A stretch of DNA of 15,119 nt from Proteobacteria bacterium UBA2383 (GTDB taxonomy: Bacteria > Pseudomonadota > Gammaproteobacteria > Competibacterales > Competibacteraceae), in the NCBI GenBank assembly GCA_002343485.1, contig DDST01000191.1:1-15119 (forward strand), in the 5' to 3' direction. The position numbers were made by a program, and so were the translations under genes. This document shows, piece by piece, positions 9,148 through 14,670 of this stretch (position 1 is its first letter; each line of letters begins with the position of its first letter). A model generated the notes under the pieces. The model did not search any database and was not told the origin of the DNA. It worked only from the letters and a program-made list of their open reading frames with translations.

Positions 9148-9257
9148 AACACCGGTTTGCGTTTCCCGAACCAGCTTCGTTTTTAACAGCGGTATTTCTA
9201 ATAAATAAATCAATATAAAATAATTGTCTAGCGCTTATCTTAGCGATTCCATCTAAA

Positions 9258-9274
9258 TTGGCAAAGTGTTTGCT
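9258..9274 (+). promoter_or_regulatory. Sigma-54 (-24/-12) promoter of the 354-residue gene
   Basis: The sequence is TTGGCAAAGTGTTTGCT, with GG at 9260-9261 and GC at 9272-9273, 10 bases apart as sigma-54 requires. It differs from the hcp promoter at only 2 of 17 positions. The predicted start is near 9285, a leader of about 52 bases. Between the activator site and the promoter lies an A+T-rich stretch (about 9181-9230) that could bend. Confidence 0.87.
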
Positions 9275-9336
9275 ATTTGCTGAATAGAACCAATGAATAA
9301 ATTACATGAATACATTATTTAGTTGGAGAAATCGCT

Positions 9337-10401
9337 ATGCCACATCCAAATCATGCTGCCAAATATCCAAACAAGCCTTCCAAACTATCTGGAACCCTCT
9401 CCAAGCAGATGCAAGAGATGCGTGATGCAGTTATTGCGCTTCAAAAAGACGATGAGCGAGATGACAAAGCAAGGAAAGCAACATTGCGCTTAATGGCTTT
9501 AAAAGAATTTGCCAGCGCCCGCGTCGAGGACTGGCGAATGGCCGCCAAATACATCGGCTCAGCCTACCAACAGGCCTATGCCCAGCACCAAAAAGTTCTT
9601 GAATATGTAAAAGAAAAGAAAACACTCGAAACTCAAATACTTTTCTCAATTCTGACTGCGGTCACGGCCGGAGGGCTCTCTTGGGTTTCAGGATCTTTAT
9701 CAGGTTTAGGTCTTACGATATCGGATCTCGCCGAGGATGTTGCGCAGGCTGGGCTTAGTGAAGCCTTAAGCTCATATGCGCCTTTAAAATCAGAGAACGC
9801 TAGAAAAATAAGAACAGTAGACAACAAAGTGGATCCACTGAAATATCAAAATGAATTGCTAATAAGCATCGAAAATGCGGGTAAGGAATTGGCTGAAAAC
9901 TTCGGTAAAATCTATCAGGCTCTTGAAAAAATGCCCCCAGAGTCTTGGGATCATTATGATGATACAAAACAGTTGAAGAAACATATGGAGTGGGAAAATA
10001 AATCACGCGGTTTCGCGGGCGTGCAAGATTTACCACAGAGGGCTGGTAAGCCAGATGAACAGAGGATGGCTGATGAGTTGGAGCGTGCAATCTGGGCTGA
10101 GTATATACTATCTCAAAAACATGGAAAAAATGCAGGCCGTTTTTTTGAGGGTGCCTATATTTATGCCGGTGATGAAATCTATGATTATTTGGCTAAACTA
10201 GGTGTAGTTAAAAAGAGGATAGATAGTTATTTACACACCGATCACCGTCTTGAGTTGATGGAACGTACCCTAGAATGGGCGAAGGGATTCAAGCTAACGC
10301 CATTTGTCAATATGAGAAGAGCACAGGTGAACTCTGGTGTCTGTAGGCAGGTAGTTGTTCCGCCCATGCTCAAATATATTGGGAATCTGAGCAGAAAATA
10401 G
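9337..10401 (+). CDS. Sigma-54-controlled protein of unknown function, candidate type VI-linked cargo
   Basis: I do not recognise this 354-residue protein. The start is clear: GGAGA at 9324-9328, 8 bases before the ATG. Residues about 20-100 are charged and helical with coiled-coil character. A hydrophobic, Gly/Ser-rich stretch follows at about 101-127 (ILFSILTAVTAGGLSWVSGS and onward), long enough for a membrane hairpin. The rest is a mixed charged, helical region rich in Lys, Glu and aromatic residues. There is no signal peptide and no known catalytic motif. Base composition is A+T-rich against the kinases, suggesting horizontal transfer. Its control region copies that of the hcp relic (promoter 15/17, activator sites 33/45), so co-regulation with type VI tube production is likely. 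A secreted effector, possibly membrane-inserting, or an accessory protein are both possible; neither is shown. No immunity gene is recognisable downstream. Confidence 0.85.
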   Translation: MPHPNHAAKYPNKPSKLSGTLSKQMQEMRDAVIALQKDDERDDKARKATLRLMALKEFASARVEDWRMAAKYIGSAYQQAYAQHQKVLEYVKEKKTLETQILFSILTAVTAGGLSWVSGSLSGLGLTISDLAEDVAQAGLSEALSSYAPLKSENARKIRTVDNKVDPLKYQNELLISIENAGKELAENFGKIYQALEKMPPESWDHYDDTKQLKKHMEWENKSRGFAGVQDLPQRAGKPDEQRMADELERAIWAEYILSQKHGKNAGRFFEGAYIYAGDEIYDYLAKLGVVKKRIDSYLHTDHRLELMERTLEWAKGFKLTPFVNMRRAQVNSGVCRQVVVPPMLKYIGNLSRK

Positions 10402-10779
10402 GTGTGCCTCCATACCTGATAACAGGGCTTATCACCAGCATTTGTACGATATAGCACCAACTGATGGATGGGTCAGGCCGGGCGCAACCCGGTCCTGTGA
10501 CCCTCGCCGTCAGTGCAGGGGACGCGCCCGCGCGGGTTGCAGCAAGCGATAGCCTAACAGACGCTCGGTCGCCTGGCGGGCGTGACGCGGCGAGCATCAA
10601 GGGGCGCTGGCCTGGACATGAACTCGTGAGAGGATTGCATCACCCTCCACACCGGAGACGATCCGATGCCAACCTTGGCCTTGCTCACTGCCGCCGCGCT
10701 CGTCCAACGAGACGCTGACGGCACCCCGCCTCGTGCGCGCGGCAATCGGCACGGTGACGGCTCCATCCGCGCACTGATC
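10402..10779. other. Gene-poor junction left of the miniature transposon
   Basis: Just after the stop, TGATAA/TTATCA (10419-10436 region) can form a 6-bp hairpin without a U tract. Composition then switches abruptly to high G+C near 10470. A 56-codon frame runs from ATG 10666, preceded by GGAGACG, to TAG 10834-10836, but its end lies inside the miniature transposon and it resembles nothing I know. The segment 10609-10655 recurs inverted at 11441-11489. No confident gene is present. Confidence 0.5.
10609..10655 (+). repeat. Inverted repeat copy A (about 47 bp)
   Basis: GGCCTGGACATGAACTCGTG and the following bases match the reverse strand of 11441-11489 (GGCCTGGACACAAACTCGTG...). The match runs through AGATTG/AGATCG to CCTC, CACA and CCGG, with two one- or two-base gaps. 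The copies flank the miniature transposon and the truncated Rpn-like gene, and look like parts of a dispersed repeat of this genome. Confidence 0.6.
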
Positions 10780-10817
10780 GGGGTCTGCTCACGATTCGGA
10801 CAAAATCGTACGCTAAG
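10780..10817 (+). repeat. Left 38-bp terminal inverted repeat
   Basis: This is the outer end of the miniature element, reading inward from GGGGTCTGCTCACGATTCGG and ending ACGCTAAG. The last eight bases equal the inner end of Tn21/Tn5393-group repeats. Confidence 0.78.
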
Positions 10818-10994
10818 GACTCCAAATCCTTTTTAGACAAAAGTTTACAAGAGCCGCCTGATTCTGGTGTCAGGTTGGAGCGTACTCCAATCGGATGTCA
10901 GCCAGGGGCTGATAACACGTCAGATTAGAGTAGATTCTTGATTTTTCTGACACTTCCAGCATCACATCTTAAACTTTAAACTGACACTTTTGCG

Positions 10995-11032
10995 GTTACC
11001 GTACTCTTTTTTCCGTTTCGTGAGCTGACCCC
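10995..11032 (-). repeat. Right 38-bp terminal inverted repeat
   Basis: Reading minus it starts GGGGTCAGCTCACGAAACGG and ends ACGGTAAC, pairing with the left repeat at 30 of 38 positions. Its outer edge abuts the truncated Rpn-like gene exactly after codon TCT. Confidence 0.78.
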
Positions 11033-11269
11033 AGATTTATAGGTCAACAAGTTATGGGCGCGCAAGCCCTCCAGGCCCTCGGGCAGTTCCCAGCCGGACG
11101 GTGATAACGCCCGTTCCCCGGCGGCTTGTTCGATGATCACCACGTCCAGCAGTTGGCTTTGCAACGCCAGTTCCTTTTCCAGTTCCACCCGCCACGGGGT
11201 CGCGCGAAACACGTCGGTCAGGGTAATGCCGAACAGGCGATGCCATTGGCGAATGCGGTCGGACGTCAT
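11033..11269 (-). pseudogene. Truncated Rpn/PD-(D/E)XK-like transposase-family protein
   Basis: From ATG 11269 the frame reads MTSDRIRQWHRLFGITLTDV, then ELEKELALQSQLLDVVIIEQ and GLEGLRAHNLLTYKS. It resembles a common bacterial family of about 250-300 residues in which ELEKxL...LDVVIIE...HNLLTYKS belongs to a PD-(D/E)XK-type nuclease fold related to Rpn/PDDEXK transposase proteins; this is recall, not a search. After 79 residues the frame enters the right repeat of the miniature element and ends at 10976 with unrelated sequence. The missing C-terminus is not found on the other side of the element (left of 10780), so an insertion alone does not explain the loss. Not expected to be functional. 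Confidence 0.62.
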
Positions 11270-11619
11270 GGCAGGGCCTCGGTCTTGACGGTTGGCGCGG
11301 CCAGGGTCGTCCTTTCCAGGTCGAGCCTTTCGGCCGTAACCCGGTCAGCGGCCGGGGAGAAGCGGATGGGAACGTGCGCGTTGTGCATGAAAACAGGGTA
11401 CCGCTTCAGGTCGTTTTGGCCAATCCCCTGGGGTCGGGACCGGTCTGTGAGAGGATCATTCGATCTTCTCACGAGTTTGTGTCCAGGCCCGCGCGTTAAC
11501 AAGGGCGCTGCGCCCGCCCCGTCGATTGCCGAAAACGCCACATGATTTCCCGGTGTCCTTCCTGGACGCCAGGAACGTCCCGCGTCCCCGGTGGATGCGG
11601 GCGCGTATTCCACAGTCAT
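11266..11619 (-). CDS. Hypothetical ORF overlapping the Rpn-like gene
   Basis: A 117-codon frame from ATG 11619 ends in TGA overlapping the next ATG (ATGA, 11266-11269), which would allow translational coupling. I do not recognise the product; it is basic, rich in Ala/Arg/Pro, with no membrane segment or motif. Its first part lies inside direct repeat R1 (11574-11702) and its middle inside the inverted repeat at 11441-11489, so much of the frame may be repeat-derived non-coding DNA. A shorter internal start (MHNAHVPIRF...) would give about 40 residues. Treat as doubtful. Confidence 0.3.
   Translation of the reverse strand: MTVEYAPASTGDAGRSWRPGRTPGNHVAFSAIDGAGAAPLLTRGPGHKLVRRSNDPLTDRSRPQGIGQNDLKRYPVFMHNAHVPIRFSPAADRVTAERLDLERTTLAAPTVKTEALP
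11441..11489 (-). repeat. Inverted repeat copy B
   Basis: This is the partner of 10609-10655 in opposite orientation; both share GGCCTGGACA, AACTCGTGAGA and a closing CACA/CCGG. Confidence 0.6.
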
Positions 11620-11702
11620 CCCGGCATCGGCCTAGGCATCCGTCAACCCGCGCGCGTTGCTCTGGAACGACCGGACGCTACACTCCTTAATATATAGAGA
11701 TG
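11574..11702 (-). repeat. 129-bp direct repeat, copy R1
   Basis: This copy aligns without gaps to 12545-12673. Shared runs include AACGTCCCGCGT, CAGTCATCCC, CAACCCGCGCGCGTTGCT and CACTCCTTAAT. Read minus, both copies carry TTAAGGAGTG, like a ribosome-binding site. In R1 the GTG is followed at once by TAG. The copies bracket the integrase relic and the HExxH genes, suggesting a duplicated upstream region or a recombination scar. Confidence 0.8.
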
Positions 11703-11745
11703 CTGAAGAAGTCAGAGTGGAGCGCGCCCCGCGCGTCCTTGGCCT

Positions 11746-11877
11746 TATAATACCCCCTCCAGGAGGGTCAGCGAACAAGCGGCCATCGCGGATATAGCGA
11801 TTGAGCATGACGTCGGTCTTGTGGCCGGATTGTTTGCGAATCTGCCAGTTCGGTTTGCCGGCCAGGGCGGCTGAGGT
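11746..11877 (-). pseudogene. C-terminal tail of a tyrosine recombinase (integrase)
   Basis: Reading minus directly after the TGA at 11880-11878, the frame gives TSAALAGKPNWQIRKQ, then SGHKTDVMLNRYIRDGRLF and ADPPGG. This is the usual end of phage/plasmid integrases: the box II histidine motif (xxGHK) and the catalytic tyrosine nine residues after it (MLNRYIR), followed by a short tail. Everything upstream (the Arg of box I and the N-terminal domains) is absent and replaced in frame by the HExxH protein. About 40 residues of roughly 300-400 survive, so it is inactive and marks an old integration or recombination event. Confidence 0.7.
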
Positions 11878-12228
11878 TCAGCGGCCGACCTTGAGCGGCT
11901 CCTCCTCCGGCAGGGCCATCCACAGCGGCGCGTCCTCTATCCGCTGCACGCGTCCGTAGAACATCGCCATGGGCGTGGCGGCGAGCCCGGCATCGCGCTC
12001 GAATTGCCAGCCGTCCTCAATCTCGTGACCAGCCGCGTTGAAACGCGGCGGCGCCTCCACCTCGTTCCGGGCGAAATGCATTAGCTCATGCAGCAGCGTG
12101 ACCCAGACAAAGCGGCGCAGCTGGCGGATAGCGGTCGCGACAGGCTCCTTTGGAGTCGGCGTGTGCTTGGAGCCGAAGGGGACCTCCAGCATCCGGATCA
12201 GCCCGCGGTCGATCTCGATGATGCCCAT
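11878..12228 (-). CDS. HExxH putative metallopeptidase fragment (3' part)
   Basis: The 116-residue frame from ATG 12228 contains TLLHELMHFARNE, an HExxH zinc-binding motif (H47, E48, H51), with possible third-ligand acidic residues in GHEIEDGWQFERD at 67-79. No signal peptide. The reading frame stays open upstream of the ATG (LTTLFPATTAGATVHFGNTP and onward) to an amber codon at 12304-12306, beyond which the same frame is the small gene at 12304-12489. The whole 12489-11878 stretch is thus 203 codons interrupted by one TAG, and may be one gene broken or read through. Family unassigned; zinc protease is inferred only from HExxH. It is followed at once by the integrase relic in the same frame. 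Confidence 0.5.
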   Translation of the reverse strand: MGIIEIDRGLIRMLEVPFGSKHTPTPKEPVATAIRQLRRFVWVTLLHELMHFARNEVEAPPRFNAAGHEIEDGWQFERDAGLAATPMAMFYGRVQRIEDAPLWMALPEEEPLKVGR

Positions 12229-12303
12229 GCGTTTAGACTGGTTGGGCGTGTTGCCGAAATGGACAGTGGCCCCTGCAGTCGTCGCCGGGAAAAGGGTGGT
12301 GAG

Positions 12304-12489
12304 CTACTTGACCTTCACGTTAGGGCGGGTGCCGAAGGTCAGCATCTTGGCGATGAGCGAGCGCGAGGCCGCGCCGTTGGCGAGCAGCGCCTTGAACACG
12401 GTGGCGTTGCTGGACGTGGCGGGAATGTCCTTCTTCAGAATGTCCGTCAGAACGGGACAGACCTTCTGGTGCGCAGGGGTCAGGTTCAT
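12304..12489 (-). CDS. Small ORF, probable 5' part of the HExxH gene
   Basis: ATG 12489, preceded by GAGG about 6 bases upstream, opens a 61-residue frame (MNLTPAHQKVCPVLTDILKK ... LTFGTRPNVKVK) ending in TAG at 12306-12304. A longer GTG start at 12654 lies inside direct repeat R2, and its N-terminal part looks repeat-derived, so I prefer the ATG. The product is basic, soluble and unrecognised. Because the frame continues unbroken past TAG into the HExxH sequence, it is most simply the N-terminus of that protein cut by a nonsense mutation. Two separate genes are an alternative. Confidence 0.42.
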   Translation of the reverse strand: MNLTPAHQKVCPVLTDILKKDIPATSSNATVFKALLANGAASRSLIAKMLTFGTRPNVKVK

Positions 12490-12544
12490 GGGCAACCTCA
12501 AGGAATGCTTGATCGCAAATGCGAGAGAGGATACACCAAACCGT

Positions 12545-12673
12545 AACGTCCCGCGTCTCCGGTGGACGCGGGAGTGTGTTCCGCAGTCATCCCAGCAGCG
12601 GCCCAGGCGTCTGCCAACCCGCGCGCGTTGCTCCGGGACGACCGAGCGTTTCACTCCTTAATCTATAGAGCTG
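12545..12673 (-). repeat. 129-bp direct repeat, copy R2
   Basis: Gap-free partner of 11574-11702, lying between the serine recombinase stop (12693) and the small ORF at 12304-12489. Read minus it includes TTAAGGAGTGAAACGC, where GTG opens a frame into the small ORF. The position fits a duplicated 5' region that accompanies mobile genes. Confidence 0.8.
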
Positions 12674-12692
12674 TGTGCGGATGGAGTGCCTC

Positions 12693-13402
12693 TCACGCGG
12701 AGCCTCCGTCTGTGCGGACCCGCAGGACCGGGCCTGCGCCATTGACAATCCGTGCCACTTGCGTGAGTTGAAACGGTCGGCCGGTGCGGGCTTGGTATCC
12801 CCGTTCGTTCAGACGGGCCACAATCCCGCGCAGTGAGCATCCCGCGTTTCGATAGCCACAAATGGCCGCCATGATGGCTTGTTCAGCGGCGTCCTCGATC
12901 AACGTGTCGCCGTCATCGCCCAAGCGAAACCCATAAGGAATCATGCCCACCCGACCGCCTTGCGCTTTTTTGTGCTGCATCCCGAACGTCACCCGTTCGC
13001 TGATCTGATCGGATTCAAACTGGGCTATCACCGACAACATCCGAAACACCATTTTGCCGGCGGCGGAGGTGGTGTCGATCTTTTCACTCAGGCTCACCAG
13101 GTCTGCGCCGGCTTTGGCCAGATGGTCGGAAATATCCAGCGTGTCGCGGATACTGCGGGATAACCGACTCAAACTGTACACCACCAGCGCGTCGCCCTGG
13201 GCGCAATCGGTCAGTGCCGCCTGCAACCCCGGCCGGTTCTGGATGCGCTTGCCGGAAAGACCGGCATCGACGTGCAGGGCGTGCGGGGGTAGTCGTTCAG
13301 AGTGGCCCAGGCGGCAATCTTGGCGCGTTGGGCATCAAGGCTTTGTCCTTCTTCCGCCTGCAGGGCTGTGGAAACCCGAAGATAACCGATGGCGTGTGGC
13401 AT
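12693..13402 (-). pseudogene. Serine recombinase (resolvase/invertase type), frameshifted
   Basis: From ATG 13402 (AGGA 6 bases upstream) the frame reads MPHAIGYLRVSTALQAEEGQ, the resolvase N-terminus with nucleophile S11. It reaches LNDYP at a run of five Cs (plus-strand G run 13285-13289). The following sequence continues one frame away as HALHVDAGLSGKRIQNRPGL, then YSLSRLSRSIRDT (catalytic arginines), LVSLSEKIDTTSAAGK and FESDQISERV. It ends in a short Recombinase-type domain with GMIPYGFRL and a helix-turn-helix-like CSLRGIVARLNERGYQA. One lost C would restore a 236-residue protein, complete for the small serine recombinases. The lesion is in a homopolymer, so a sequencing or assembly error must be excluded before calling it dead. 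Its target site is unknown. Confidence 0.82.
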
Positions 13403-13554
13403 AAGCGTTCCTGTGGAGGATGCGATCAATTTTATTACAGAATACCAGAAGGTACCCATGGTTTTGTACACAAAGGAACCGTTTTTTTGAACTCGCTATT
13501 CGGTAGCAAGGACTCACACTTCCACCTTGATCCGAAGTGATAACTTTTTACACG
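13403..13554. other. Spacer between recombinase and intron fragment
   Basis: These 152 A+T-richer bases hold the recombinase ribosome-binding site at their left end and presumably its promoter on the minus strand. To the right they form the 5' exon side of the intron fragment. I see no gene. Confidence 0.5.
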
Positions 13555-13960
13555 GTGCGACACGAGGTCGCACGAGTACTTATCAGGGACGATCCGATGT
13601 TCTGCCACCGGTACCCTACCGGGCCGTGCGTTGGGGGTAACCCTGGGGTGCGAAGCGCCCGGAACAATGTAGCCTCCACCGATTCGGTGGGCGATGGACC
13701 TGTGAAGGGACGTCGCGACTGCCAGTCTCGGGGCGGTCGGGAGTTAGGGTTGGAGGATAAGGTCAAGATATCTGAATCGCTGATGAGCCGCCGTTATTTT
13801 TGCATGCCCAAGAGGCTGGTAGGCATGGACCAAAAGAAAGGTACGCAGCCAGGATGGGGAGCCCGTGTATCGGCTTCGTACGCGCTGCGCTCAATGCCAT
13901 TTTCATCCTCGGGGGTGGCCAATAAGCGTGGGCATGGACGTTTTGTTTGTTGAGATGGAC
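13555..13960 (+). ncRNA. Probable group II intron 5' fragment (domain I region)
   Basis: The segment begins GTGCGAC-ACGAG-GTCGCAC, matching the GUGYG 5' boundary of group II introns and folding as a 7-bp stem. It continues with structured, G-rich RNA-like sequence (CTGCCACCGGTACCCTACC, GGTAACCCTGGGGTGCGAAG, GGCGATGGACCTGTGAAGGG, GACTGCCAGTCTCGGGGCGG) that I recall from domain I of bacterial introns of this class. The reverse transcriptase/maturase gene and the catalytic domain V are absent; the sequence runs into the exosortase gene tail. The right boundary is uncertain (13950-14000). The open frame 13537-13953 is best read as RNA, not protein. Recall only; an Rfam/covariance-model search would decide. 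Confidence 0.55.
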
Positions 13961-14670
13961 CCAAGTAGGCCCGCTGTCCGGGTCGCGCGGCCGGGTTGCC
14001 AGCCACTAGAACTGACCCGAGAGAACAGCAATGTGGCCAGCGGCACGCCGACCGACCACAGTGCATGCGTCATGTCGATGCCGATTCGTCCGGTTAGCCA
14101 GGCATTCAGCAGAGGCGCAAATAGGGTGACGCCCAGATAGATCGCCGGCGCGGCCAGTGCGGTTCCCGTTCCTTGCAGTTGCAGCAGCAGGGTGCCGAAG
14201 TAGACGCCGATGCCGATCAGCCGGTGGCTATCGGCATCGGACAATCCCGTGAGCTGCGCCAGGTCGTCTTGGCCGTAGCCGATCAGGACGATGCGCGCAG
14301 CGTTGGCCAGCAGCGTGGTCAGCCAAGCGGCGGCGAAGGCGCCCAGCGCCAGCGTCGGTCCAAAGGGCCGCGTGCGCCCGCGCCACAGCCAGCCCAACCA
14401 TGCAGCGATCAGGAAGTTGCCGCCCGAGCAGGCCTTGACGATGATCAGATCGTGGCCGGCGTCCAGCCACTCACCGCCCGCCACCGGCATGAAATTGAAC
14501 AAACCGGTGGCGTTGAGCAGGCCGGCCAGCGGCCGGAGTAACCATTGCAATTGCTCCGCTGCCGCCGCTGAATAACCGGCCTTGAACGCCAGGGCCAGCA
14601 GCAAGACCAGACTCCAGGCGCGCCAGCCGAAGACGCGGCCGGGCCGAGCTACTCTTTCAGCGCCGGCCAT
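13903..14670 (-). CDS. Exosortase (XrtK/XrtN-like), with an odd C-terminal extension
   Basis: Exosortases are inner-membrane cysteine transpeptidase-like proteases that process C-terminal sorting signals. The protein has about six to seven hydrophobic helices and the catalytic triad in order: Cys81 in VKACSGGNFLI, Arg126 in LLANAARIVLIG, and His149 in DADSHRLIGIGVYF (numbered from ATG 14670). At roughly 220 residues to the last helix it is of the short, single-target type. I chose ATG 14670 because GGAGG lies 7 bases upstream; a GTG at 14676 is possible. It overlaps the 3' end of its presumed substrate gene by 14 bp. After about residue 218 (LATLLFSR) the last ~37 residues (GWQPGRATRT...) look unrelated and run into the intron-like sequence, so the native C-terminus was probably replaced. 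The fold core and triad are intact, so activity is plausible. Confidence 0.85.
   Translation of the reverse strand: MAGAERVARPGRVFGWRAWSLVLLLALAFKAGYSAAAAEQLQWLLRPLAGLLNATGLFNFMPVAGGEWLDAGHDLIIVKACSGGNFLIAAWLGWLWRGRTRPFGPTLALGAFAAAWLTTLLANAARIVLIGYGQDDLAQLTGLSDADSHRLIGIGVYFGTLLLQLQGTGTALAAPAIYLGVTLFAPLLNAWLTGRIGIDMTHALWSVGVPLATLLFSRVSSSGWQPGRATRTAGLLGSISTNKTSMPTLIGHPRG

Larger units (their letters stand above)
9020..9336. other. Regulatory gap before the 354-residue gene
   Basis: This 317-bp non-coding gap contains the operon-end inverted repeat, the tandem palindrome, an A+T-rich linker and the sigma-54 promoter described separately. I see no small gene or RNA in it. Confidence 0.75.
10780..11032. 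mobile_element. Tn3-family miniature element (TIME-like), 253 bp
   Basis: The left end (10780-10817) and the reverse complement of the right end (11032-10995) are both 38 bp. They begin GGGGTC, share GCTCACGA, CGGA, AAAA, GTACG and TAA, and match at 30 of 38 positions. Length, the GGGG terminus and the ending ACGNTAAN are typical of Tn3-family terminal repeats (compare ...GCACGCTAAG in Tn21/Tn5393 relatives). No ORF of size lies inside, so it must be mobilised in trans, as TIMEs (Tn3-derived inverted-repeat miniature elements) are. Inside are hexamers TGTCAG (10868, 10896) and CTGACA (10947, 10981) and a TTGGAG...CTCCAA hairpin (10875-10890). The expected 5-bp target duplication is missing (TGATC left, AGATT right), implying later rearrangement. 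Confidence 0.8.

Noticed and set aside
10775..11037. 5-bp target duplication around the miniature element
   Set aside because: The flanks are TGATC and AGATT; only GAT is common, which is not a duplication.
12038..12661. Plus-strand frame of 207 codons
   Set aside because: It is antisense to the HExxH frame and repeat R2, with no recognisable motif and no ribosome-binding site.
13537..13953. Plus-strand 138-codon frame as a protein gene
   Set aside because: It coincides with the intron-like structured segment starting at 13555; composition and motifs fit RNA better than protein.
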